NCBI RefSeq assembly: GCF_008831285.2
Contig: NC_045140.1
Location: 17,358,370-17,422,369, forward strand
Length of the DNA stretch: 64,000 nt
Direction: 5' to 3'
DNA from: Nymphaea colorata
Taxonomy: Eukaryota > Streptophyta > Magnoliopsida > Nymphaeales > Nymphaeaceae
In this document: one piece after another, positions 22,184 to 33,285 of the stretch
Layout of the letters: every line of letters starts with the position of its first letter
Position numbering within the stretch: position 1 is the stretch's first letter
Program-made: the position numbers and the translations under genes
Notes under the pieces: generated by a model
What the model was told of the DNA's origin: nothing
The model's input: the letters and a program-made list of their open reading frames with translations, nothing else
Databases searched by the model: none

Positions 22184-25000
22184 CAGTGAACTGCAGCATG
22201 GTTGATGAACACTTGATTTTTATGTATAAGATTTCCTTGATTTCCTTTTCCCATACAAAGCAAATGTATTTCATTTAATAATACAAGGAGGGCTTTATGT
22301 TATCTTACATGTGATGATTCTCGAATATCTCATTTACCTGCAACAAGGTACCCTGAAAAGGACGTTTTCTTTGGAGAGACTGTTTCTTCATTTAAGTCAC
22401 ATGTCTCTCACGTCTTGTATCCAATTCAGAAGGGCATCGCAGAAATGTCTCATTTGCAATTCAAACAAGTAAACGATCCATATTCCATGGCACGAGATAA
22501 TTGTAACAATCGCAAAAACATGGAGATGGAGTCTTTGCTAGATTAGACAGGAGAAGCATTTGAAAATGTGCCTTTCTAAGTGCTCCTCCAAAAAGGGTGC
22601 ATCCTAAAAGTATATCCCGTGATTCTTCGCTTAATCAAGGTGCAATTTTACCAATTCCATCCTCCATACCCATTTCGCGATAAGGTTAGGAATCGTGAGG
22701 AATCCTTCGCTTATGGAACTTGAGAAGTTCTTAAGGACGTCAATTGATTGCTAGAGACAACGGCTGTTAGAAGGAAAGGGTCTCTGTTCAGGCGAAGGAG
22801 AAAATTTTTAAGGCATTCCAGCTAATAGATAGATAGATAGAGGGAGAAAACTCTCACTGGATAAGGTTTTTTCTACAGCAAAACTTGAGTTATCAGCGAA
22901 AGAAAACTCAACAGCAGCTGCTATATATATATATCAGACACCATAATTGACTTAGCCCAAAATGGTCAAAAGATTTTAACTCCATACCTCGAACTGTCGC
23001 TGTATCGAGCCACATGGATTGGCAACAAACAAAAAGATAACACGGAAAATGAGAACAAATTTAATTCCTTGAAGACGAAACCGGCACTCCTTGTCCCGAG
23101 GAGCCTAAACACTTCACCAATCTTCGGAAGCCACGCTGTTTACGTGCTTTGGAGTGGGGAATTTTGGTGGGGTCATCGAAAGGGCTTTCCTTTTTCCCAG
23201 TTTTCCCATTTTATCCTTTCATCGACTGCGCTTTTTATATCATTATCTTAATTTTTTTTAATTTGTAAATGGTCATGAAAGGGGCATTTTAGACCTTTTC
23301 CTCGGCAACCCCATCTCCTCCTTGTGCCTGTTTGGTAGAAAGTGAAAGTATGAACAGGCAATGTGAATACTTTATCAGTTTGATCAAGGGCGCAGGGTAT
23401 TGGCTTGTATTTTTCTAATTTCTTTAATTAAAACAAGATGGACACTTTATATTAATTTCAAAACTAAAAAAGAAAAAGGAAAATAAATCACCCGTATCAA
23501 TAACGTGAAATCAACAGGTAAAACTGGAACTGAAACTGGTTATATATACAGGCGTATGCATTGTGCAGATATTAATACATTCTTTCTAGTGACCCAATGA
23601 AAGTGTAAACCAAGATTACAAGCATACTCGAATGTTGAGGCCACAAAGAAAAGAAAAATCTGGCCGGCATAACTCCGAAGGATCGCACCCAGAGGCGGAG
23701 CCAAGGATGGGGCTGTAGGGCCCTGGCACCCTTAAAAAAATTTAAAAATTTACATGAAAATTTCATTTGTCTTATATAAAAATTAAAAAAGTGCTGTCAA
23801 AATTTAGAAACTTTAATTGAGAAATGACACCCATAAAAAAGGTTAAAACTATCATACTATTAAATTGACAATTAAGTTACATGACATGTGGCCCAAAAGG
23901 GCACCCTGTCAACAGAAAAGACTTCCTTGCACAGGACAAGTCCGATTCAACCCGACTGTCAAAACTGAATAAGAATGACAGAACAAGCACTATCTATAAG
24001 TGCAAAAAATTAACGGTCGAGTCTTCTTCTTAGCAAAGCTGATATGATGAATCGACTTCTCACTGTCCAGACAATGCCAAATCGAGATCTTGTGTGAATT
24101 TATTGTACATTCATCAACTTAGATTACTCAACACTTAAACTTCAATCTACTTCCCCATTTAGGGAGACGACTCAAATTATTTGAATTAATTTGATTAGAC
24201 AAATCCTTTATAAAATTTCAAAATTTGCTTTGGATTAGAGAATTAAAGAGTTAACCACCAAAATTTTGTTGAGCTTATAGAAAACCTTATTCTTTGTGGC
24301 ATAAAAATCTCTTCTAGAGGTTGTTTGATACCAAAAATAGTTTCCTATTGTCCAATGAATATATGAAAGCGTACTATGTTAAAGGATTTTATGAAAGATT
24401 TACAGGACATTAGCAATTTATTACTAGCCACTCACCCATTTTACTTTTAAGGTCTACTAAATCTTTTTCTTTTTTTTTCCCTCCCAATTAATATATGAAA
24501 GCGTCCCATGTTAAAGGATTTCATAAAAGATTTACAGGACAATAACAATGTGCTAACAATTTATTACTACTGACAGTCTCTAAAAAAAACTCACTCATTT
24601 TGCGTTTAAGGTTTACCCTTTTCCTCTTTTTTTTCCTTTTTTCCTCTAACTGCATGCGACCGCGGATTATGTGGATGAAAAAATTGAAGCACATAAAGCT
24701 GGTGCATTTGAGAAATTCAAAATGGAAACCATGAATTCGAAAAACTGAAAAGGTGAAAACTATTAATTGAAAAACATCTCACGTAGGGAAAAATAGAAAC
24801 TTGGTGCTGTACTAACTTGGGTGGACAGGACAGGAGGAATTGAGATGTCAGCCGCCCGCCCATGTCGGATCATTGTAGCCAGAAAATTATAAGCTTTGTT
24901 ACAAAGTCGTAGTCTAGTAAATTCCAAACTTTGGAGTCAATAACTTGGCAAATCCTGTGAGCTTCTCGCCATGCGAAGAGCCAGAAAGCAACACCCTTTT
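22184..25000. other. Intergenic DNA between CslE copies 1 and 2
   Basis: No gene recognised. The stretch around 22430-22700 resembles the region downstream of copy 2 (about 30985-31210), marking it as part of the duplicated unit. The remainder is AT-rich and includes the tandem duplication at 24351-24617. Confidence 0.6.
24351..24617. repeat. Imperfect two-unit tandem duplication upstream of CslE copy 2
   Basis: Unit 1 (about 24351-24456) and unit 2 (about 24483-24617) share stretches such as AATATATGAAAGCGT, GTTAAAGGATTT and AAGATTTACAGGACA, and both end near a TTTAAGGT motif. They differ by small insertions and substitutions. Confidence 0.75.
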
Positions 25001-25010
25001 TATACATAAA
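25001..25010 (+). promoter_or_regulatory. Putative TATA box of CslE copy 2
   Basis: TATACATAAA, preceded by a T run, lies about 48 nt upstream of the start codon. The preceding GAGCTTCTC and AGCCAGAAA elements recur upstream of copy 3, so the core promoter was duplicated with the gene. Confidence 0.45.
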
Positions 25011-25048
25011 GAACAGTAGACAATGAAAAAACAGAGCAAGAGAGAGAG

Positions 25049-28000
25049 ATGGGGGAAAGGAGAGAGGAGATTCCTCTGCACAGCAGCAGAAGAGGAAGAA
25101 GAAGAGGAAGAGGCATGTACAGACTGTTGGCAGGCATCAACCTTGCGGGGATGGTGGCCGTCCTCTTCTACAGGGTAACCAACATCCCCCATGAGAGCCT
25201 GAGCCTAAGGCTTCTGTGGGCAGCCATGACACTCTCGGAGCTGTGGTTTGTTCTATATTGGATCATGAATCAGGCCGTCCGGTGGGATCCCATCTACCGA
25301 TCCACCTTCAAGGATCGACTCTCGCTCCGGCAAGTTTGCTCTTCACCTCCTCCGAATTAACTTGACCACCATCAGGCGGCTTCACTTGTCGCAGACTTTT
25401 GCGGCGAAGTCACAGTTTAAACTTTTTCGTGGTTCAAAGCAGGTTCGAAGAGGAGCTGCCAGGGGTGGACGCGTTCGTGTGCACTGCAGATCCATGGAAG
25501 GAGCCACCGTTGCTCGTCATCGGCACAGTGCTGTCTCTTATGGCGTACGACTACCCGCCGGAGAAGCTCAGCGTATATCTTTCTGACGACGGCGGCTCCG
25601 ACTTGACGTTGTATGCTCTCCTTGAAGCCTCTTTTTTCTCCAAGCACTGGCTGCCCTTCTGCCGGAAGTTTAAGATCGAGCCCAGGTCGCCGGCCGCATT
25701 CTTCTCCGCCGAAGCTGTTCCGCCCCTCACCTTTTCACAGGAGTTATCGACCATGAAGGTCTCTCTCTCTCTCCCTCGATCTCTCTCTCGATCTCTCGAT
25801 CTTAATAAAGAACCATGATTAGCTCTACTCTTATTGGTAGCTGGTTCTTATACATTCCATGATTGTTGCTACATGTTTCAGAGCTTGTACGAAGACATGG
25901 CGAATCGTATTGAAAGTGCTGTCAGTCTAGGCAGAGTTCCACCAGAGATTCGTGAAGAACACCAAAGACTTTTCTCTGACTGGAATCCAACAACAAACTC
26001 ACGAGATCATCCTTCCATTCTCAAGGTAGACAGGAAGATGGCTACCGGATTAAACGCAACAACTTATTTTGCAGCACCATTAATCGTCACCGCAATTTAT
26101 TTTGTTTGCTTTTTTTCTTTTTTAATTTCAGATACTAATTGGTGGTGGAGACTCAAAGGCAGTAGACGTTGACCGGTGCCCATTGCCGACTCTTGTGTAC
26201 ATGGCCCGTGAGAAGAGGCCCACCTATCCCCATCATTTCAAGGCTGGAGCTATGAATGCACTCGCAAGTAATCCAACCCATTATTCAATAAAGGCTTGGT
26301 ATCTTCGGAATCGGGGAGTAGTTTGTTGTCCGTAGAAACAACATTTGTGAGTGTCTCATGAATCTATCTTGTGATAAATTCAATTAGACAATCACAATAT
26401 TTTCTTATGCCAAACAAATCCTTAAGTACTCGATTCATGAGGAGTCAGGCCGGACCGTGAAATATGGCCTTGAGCCAGCATAATTATTTTCTGAGTCAAG
26501 CATATATATATATATATATATATATTATTACCTGGTTGTGCTGGCTGGCTGCACCGGAATGATGCCACAGCCATGGGCACAAGCTGCAAGCTAGTCCGAT
26601 GCCTAACCCTACTTAAACATGGTTCAGTTTCATGACCCTACATAGAAAATAAAGTCAGGATTGTTATGACAACTTAGTTAAAAAAAATTAGTCAGGTTTT
26701 CCCTGGCAACTTAGGTCAACTAAACCTGTGATCCGAGTAACCGAAGGAACAATATTCAAGCTTGGTTCAGTTTGCGAGTGAAGTTACCCGTGCTTAAGCT
26801 GATTCAGGCATAGAGTTAAACAAGCAGAACCCAAGCTAGCTTGGTTTCATGCAAAATGCACCTAGACCGAGCATGGCATGTTCATTTTTCTTTAAGCTCA
26901 AACAGCATCTTTGTGGACCGAACCGAGCGAGCTGAACGACGAGTAGCTTGACTTGTTTCATAACCCTAATAGTTACCGTTTTGATTTAGATTCTTTTACT
27001 GATTTACGCAGTTAAGGGTATCATCAGAGATCAGCAATGCTCCCATAATACTCAATGTGGACTGTGACATGTATTCCAATGATTCACAATCCGTAAGAGA
27101 TGCATTGTGCTTCTTCATGGACGAAAGGACGGGAAGCCGAACTGCATTTGTTCAATTCCCTCAGAAGTTCAACGTCACCAAGAATGATCTTTATGATGCT
27201 TCTTTACTTTCCTACAATGAGGTAAGAAATTCTTTAACTTGCCATTGATATATAAAAGCAACTCAATTACGATTTTCAAGTTATATTAACTGGGAATACT
27301 CACGATGGTTGGGTGGTGTATGTATCAATGGATACGATTATGAATACTGTATTGCATCTCCCTGGTGAGACTTGGGTGGCATCCAAGATGTTTTTTGCTG
27401 CCGTCCATAAGGGGGTGTTTGTAATCAAACACCCCATAAGGGATTCGTGAATGAGAAGAAATGACACATAATTAATCGGTTGTATTTTGATTTAGTTTCT
27501 TTTCGTTGTTCCCAATTTTCTGATAGTATATTTTGTCCTCCATTTTCTATGTGCATTAGTTCTGCACATGAACGTAACATGATTGTATCCCGCCAGAATA
27601 CTTGTTTTAGTTTTTTGTTTTACTTTTTTGCATAGAATTTCCCCTTTCTGTTGTTGGACTTACCAAAGAAATCATCTTGAAATGCACCAATGTAGAATAT
27701 CCTTTGACCCATTCAATTGAATCCTAATGCCTGAGCGACTCGGTCATTGTTGTCTACCAGCTAAAGTAGCACTGAAACTTTTGAGAAATCAAATGGGTGC
27801 TTTCCTGTCTTCCATATCAACTGTGTTCTCTCTGGAATGAGGTGGCAGGACACCCGCCGTAGCGAATTTTATAGTTGTTATCATATTCTTGTAATTGTTG
27901 AATTGTGGGAAGGCAGAATCCTCAGGATTATGCCAACTGGAACACTGTGGGTGTCGAAGTCTAATGTTCTTCAACTTGAGGGTCCTCCGCAGAACCCTAA

Positions 28001-29433
28001 CGAGGAGGGCAGGAGTCATGTTAATGCTGCAATATGTGCATTTTGCAGGTAAATTCATATGGATTTGATGGATTTGAGGGAATGATGTATATCGGGAGCG
28101 CATGCTTCCATAGGAGAGATTGTCTCACCGGAAGAAAGTACAGTGATGATTTCAAAGGAGATCTTAATGGAAGGACATGGAAGAAGTCTTTGGAGAGTGC
28201 TGATGTATTGGAAGAAAGAGGAAAATTTCTTACTAGTTGTGCCAGTGAAGAGAACACTATGTGGGGAACAGAGGTTTCTCTCTCTCTCTCTCTCTCTCTC
28301 GCTCGATCTCTTTGTCCAACAAAACTTGGGTTTTGTGCAGGTGGGATTGAAATATGGTTGTCCTGTGGAGGATGTCATCACTGGGCTTGCAATACAGTGC
28401 AGAGGGTGGAGATCTGTTTATTTCAATCCGAAAAGGGCTGCTTTCATAGGGGTCGCCCCGGCTACCTTGAATGACACCTTAATTCAAAGAGAAAGGTGGG
28501 CTGAAGGAAACTTTCAAATTTTCCTCTCCAGATACTGCACTTTTGTATATGGGAAGGGGAAGATAAGCCTCGGCCTTCAGATGTGCTACAGCATCTATGG
28601 CCTCTGGGCTCCCAGTTCCTTGCCAGCGTTGTGTTATGCAATTGCACCTTCACTTTGCCTCCTAAATAACGTTTCTCTGTTTCCTAAGGTACCTCTCTCC
28701 CTCTCTCTAAGTATCGGCTCATCTGGACTCTTTCAAAGAAATGAGTTGCAGGAACTTTTTCCATATGACATCCCATTGATGTGGTTTTTGTACATGACAT
28801 GAAGTAGAAGAATATTAAAGGTCATATCATACTGACAAACAAGACATATTGCATATACTAATGTGTGGCAATTTGTTGATCCAGATATCTACTCTCTGGT
28901 CCATACCTTTTGTATATGTCATCATAAGCACATATGGATACAGTCTGGTGGAGTTTCTGTGCTTAGGAGGCACATTTAAGTTCTGGTGGAACGGACAACG
29001 AATGTGGATGATTAGAAGAGTAACATCCTACTTCTTTGCATTCCTTGACTCAATGTTGAAGCTTATAGGCATGGGGCAGATGAAATTCACAATAACATCG
29101 AAGGTTGTGGATGCGGATGCAACAGCTCGATATGAGAACGAAATCATGGAGTTTGGAATTGCATCACCCATGTTCATATTGCTCACAACAGTTTCAGTCC
29201 ATAATTTAGTGTGCTTGGCAGCACTAGTTTTTAAAGTGGTTGTGAACGGAATTGAAGTTCTGGATCCCCTGTTTTTCCAAGCAACTTTGTGCGGATCCAT
29301 GGTGCTACTCAGCCTCCCCATATATGAAGCAGCATTCATCCGTAAGGACAAAGGGAAGATACCAACAGCAGTTGCTTTTATCGCGGTCATTTTAACATTG
29401 GCGATATCATTCTTGGCAGTTCTTTATGAGTGA
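25049..29433 (+). CDS. CSLE1: Cellulose-synthase-like protein E1-type, array copy 2 (eight exons, 734 aa)
   Basis: Second tandem CslE gene, same architecture as copy 1. Exons: 25049-25329, 25443-25758, 25882-26025, 26132-26263, 27012-27221, 28049-28273, 28341-28688, 28885-29433 (TGA); phases agree throughout. The N-terminus is Arg-rich (RRGRRRGRG), then two membrane helices. Catalytic landmarks are intact: [30 protein letters not shown] and QRERW. Intron 1 is predicted to be GC-AG (CCG|GCAAGT) and intron 4 also GC-AG (CTC|GCAAGT, where copy 1 has CTG|GTAATT); only these donors keep phase. Introns 4 and 5 are enlarged (748 and 827 nt) and intron 4 resembles that of copy 3. One residue is missing in exon 5 relative to copy 1 (KFNVTKND versus RFDNITKND). 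It appears functional if the GC donors are used. Confidence 0.9.
26502..26525. repeat. (TA)n microsatellite in intron 4 of CslE copy 2
   Basis: About 12 TA units inside the enlarged intron 4. Confidence 0.9.
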
Positions 29434-29607
29434 ACTCAGTGAGGTGAGCAGGCAGGTCATTTTCATGCTTCTTTCTCATTTTCCTTTAAAGCGTGTATGA
29501 TTTTGTGATCCGTGTGTTTCAACTAGTTGGAGCCACACATGATCATACTCATGCTGAACCAAGGGTTGCGGCTTTGAAGCAAGTCTTATATGCTGGTCAT
29601 CAGAAGT

Positions 29608-29712
29608 GTTCAAAATTATGTTTCATTAGAAGAGTTCAAAATTATGTGGGCATCAAAAGTTTCAATAGAAGAGTTCAAAATTATGTTTTCATTAGAAGAG
29701 TTCAAAATTATG
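29608..29712. repeat. Cluster of four GTTCAAAATTATGT repeats
   Basis: Four copies of GTTCAAAATTATGT, three of them preceded by AGAA-containing sequence (for example ATTAGAAGA), lie within about 105 bp downstream of CslE copy 2. Spacing is irregular, indicating local slippage or duplication rather than a regular array. Confidence 0.8.
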
Positions 29713-30819
29713 TTATAATGAATCAAAAATTATACAAGGCACGACAACATCAGACCTGGGCTGGTGACTCCAGTGTTTCTCAGCCAAAAATTCTCGCTCT
29801 GCCACGGGTGTTAAACTCATGATTAGGAAGCTCTTCTGCTGATCCTTAAGCAAGTTTTTTGAGCTTATACCAACTGGGGAAAGAGCAAAGAAATTTTTAA
29901 TGCTACACATTGATCGTTGAAGAGATAACCTTGAAAGCAGATACTATCTGGTTTAGATACAAAGTTGAGCGTCTGATTGCTGTTAAGAAGCTCTCTCCTT
30001 CCCTGATTCAGCTGTTGGTTTGCACTTGAAGCCATCGTACCCATCGTGATTTTGACCAGGATGAACGCATTGCTGCAGACAAGAAGTTCAAGATTATTAA
30101 AGCTTGATTTATATAACCTGCTAGAAACAAATTCTGCTGAATTTTTAAGCAAACAATAGCTAATGTGAAGCATTTCATAAGATAAGACACTCGTTATGAC
30201 TGCTCCAAAAACTAAGCCAAAATAATCAGAATAATCCAAGCCCACTCTGGATTATGAAATAGGTTTTACAATCTCTCGTGAGTGGCTGTTTCGAGTGTAG
30301 GAAGGCAAGGAATGTGTAAGGTATGGCAACATTCAACAACACTGAAACTAAAATGCGGTAGCAAGGACCGACTTTTCCTTTATAAATATGATCCTCCACT
30401 TAACCAGAAAATGATATGTGCAGAAAACAAATTAAAAACAGAAGCATGATAATCAGCCACACCTCTTTTGCTGGCAATTGAAAATCCTTTTGTAGCATAG
30501 CAATGCAGGAACAATCCTGGGTAATGACTGTCCAACAGACCTGTAATTAGTCAGATAAAACCCTGAAAAATCCTGTATAAGCAGAGGTGTACCCTTTTAA
30601 TCTTTGACTTCTTGGAAATATCAGGCCTAGCAGGCAAACTGAGGTGCTCGTAAATGGGCATGTTTCAACTTATCAAAATCTTGCTGGACCTTTAAAGGGA
30701 GCTCGAGCTCAAAATACACAACACGAGCCAGAGCAAAGGCCTAGTTGTAGACCTGTTGAGGAGAACCCGCCATCTCAGTCTTCTTCTAGTTTAGCAGCCT
30801 TCCTGTAAAGAAGATAAGG

Positions 30820-30889
30820 GTGCCAGAGATTTCACTCACACACACACGCACACGCACACACAGTGCCAGAGATTTCACTCACACACACG

Positions 30890-30926
<37 letters not shown>
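30820..30926. repeat. Duplicated compound (CA)n(GA)n microsatellite
   Basis: The sequence GTGCCAGAGATTTCACTCAC occurs twice (about 30820 and 30862), each time leading into a CA repeat; the second continues into a GA repeat. A unit containing the flank was duplicated along with the microsatellite. Confidence 0.85.
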
Positions 30927-33142
30927 GGAGATTTCTGAAAAAAATGAGACAGATGCTACCAATTAAAAAGGGGATTGCCTAAATGCCTCAGTTTCAATTC
31001 AAAGAAGGGAACAGTCCGTATTCCATGGCGCGAAAGGAAATTTTATCGCTCTCAAAAACATGGAATCTTTGCTAGAAACGCATGGATGGACAGTTTGAGA
31101 GAGTGGTTTTTTTAAGTCTCTAAGATGATCCTTTCAGAAATTATATTCCATCCTTCTTTACTAAAACAAGGTGAAATTTTTCGAGATTCATTGCCAATCA
31201 TAGGTATGAGGAAATAATGAGGTGTTTTGTTCATTGCCTAGCATAGATAGGAAGAACAGGGTGTTCTGTTCCAGCATGGCCTGTCAAATGCTGGACGCGG
31301 AGGACAACACTTCTTAGGCATTCCAACCGCTTTATTTGTCATCACAGCACGGCCGGAACGGAGTAGTGCATTCTGTTAGACATCTAAAGGCAGCATGAAC
31401 TCCGAGCGGCTTTGAAACAGATTAAATTGTTGAGCACTCACCACACAAATAGTGCAACTGGTAGTTTCTCGATTATGACCAGCAAATGTTAAAATTCTGC
31501 AAACGAACACTTCAATAAGAGCCTCTTCAAAGAATATTAAGGCTTTAACAAATGCCAATCTTGAGTTATCATCCAGGCATGAATGCCACTGTTTAAACAA
31601 ATGAAAATACTTCTATGTTTTTATGTTTAGAATGTCTAAAATAAGACATCGGGGCCAATCCAAAATTCTATGATGAACAAAGCACATAAGGATTGTGACA
31701 ATGATTCATATTCGGTATCAATAACATTGCGACCTTTTGATGAAAATCCTTGGGACACAGGAGGAAGAGAAATGGTGGCAACAGGCGGCGCCCTTCACCA
31801 AATAATTACATGTTCGTTTTTATCATGTGTTGCAAAATATTAAAGTTTTATCATTTTTTGAATTATGAAATATCACAATCTTTGCAAGTAATGCTCATAT
31901 TACATGTAATTCAATTTCAGTTGAGGAAAAAGATCAGACACGAAGTCTCAACAGACCTTCCTTCTTCATTTAGTTATTAAAAAAATACTTTAAAAATTTA
32001 TGACCTAACCCAGGTTGGTGCCCTAATCTTCAACAAGTCTGAGTCATGGGTTTGCCAACTATGCAAAATTTGAAGGTTTTTCATAAAGATATATATTGGA
32101 CATAAAGAAGATCAACGGGGAAAGACGAAACCATTCCATTTTTTGGTCATCTAGAGCGGAACGCAAATCTCAAGGACACGCACCGATGACCTTTGATGGT
32201 TCTCATACCATGCAGCGCTAGTAACAAGTTAATTTCTGGTTATGTTTTAATGATATTAATCATCTGCTACATCATTTACATATAAGTTGCAAGAAAAATA
32301 ATACTGTTAGACGATATAGTTATTAAAAAAGGTACTACTAAAGCATCTGGGAAATTAACTACCTCCTTGGATAGTATATCGGTTCCGTATTTGGCAGTCG
32401 TCATAGGAGTGGGGATCAAAAGAGAATATTACGGCGGAGCATGACAAGAAAATGATTCAATTTTGTGTTCTTTTTCAATTTATGAAACGTCATTCCATGG
32501 TCCTTGTAGTATTTTTTTTTGCTTTGCAACTTGGAAAGTATGCAACGTCAGCTCCGTATTAGTTTAATTAGTATACAGCGTATTGGCTTGTATCGTATTT
32601 ATTTTGTTTTTCTAAATCAAAAGATGAAATTAGAATATTCTAAAGTGATTTTAAAAACAAAACAAATTAAAAAAAAGGAACAGATCTGTACCATCCATAT
32701 GAACAACAACAATAAGCTGAGCTTCTTGGAGTACATAATTCTTTCATAAAATTTAAAGTTTGTTTCAATGATTACAAAATTTAAAACGTTACCACCCAAA
32801 TTTCTCACGCTTATAAAAATCCCACTCACCGGATGGTTAGCTTGATGAGGAAACACTTTAGACATAATGACTCACATCTCTTAACGTGTAACTAAAGCTT
32901 ATATATATATATAAAGTTTCACAAGTGGATAGATTAGGAGACCTAAATTGGAAATTAGAATGTAGTTGAAAGGCTAATAATTAATCAAGGTCGAAACCAC
33001 TGTTTAATAATATATCTTATAAATAGGAAAACTTATAAGTTTCCTACGTAGTGGATATAAAGTGGGTAGTGCATCTTAATGCCTTTGAAATTTGAAGAAA
33101 ATTATTCAATAAATCATGTGAGCTTCTCACCTACGCGATGAG

Positions 33143-33252
33143 CCAGAAACCAACGCAACGATCATTTGTAGTTAATTTTTATACAGAATAGTAGACCAGA
33201 AAGCAAGCACTGATCATCTGTAGCTACTCTTTTTTTTATAAGTAATAGCAGA
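33143..33252 (+). promoter_or_regulatory. Duplicated core-promoter segment of CslE copy 3
   Basis: Two adjacent imperfect units, 33143-33195 and 33196-33252, both start CCAGAAA, contain a GATCAT(T/C)TGTAG block and end in T-rich sequence with TATA-like motifs (TTTTTATACAGAATAG; TTTTTTATAAGTAATAG). Copy 2 has only one unit. Copy 3 may therefore have two alternative TATA elements upstream of the start at 33286. Confidence 0.6.
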
Positions 33253-33285
33253 GAATGGAAAATCAGAGAGATCAGAGAGGGAGAG

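Larger units (their letters stand above)
29434..33142. other. Intergenic DNA between CslE copies 2 and 3
   Basis: No gene recognised. It contains the repeat cluster at 29608-29712, a CA/GA microsatellite near 30836-30926, and a segment (about 30985-31210) related to the downstream flank of copy 1. The rest is AT-rich. Confidence 0.6.

Noticed and set aside
29608-29712. CRISPR-like spacing of short repeats
   Set aside because: Repeats are 14 bp, spacers irregular and partly similar, and the genome is eukaryotic.
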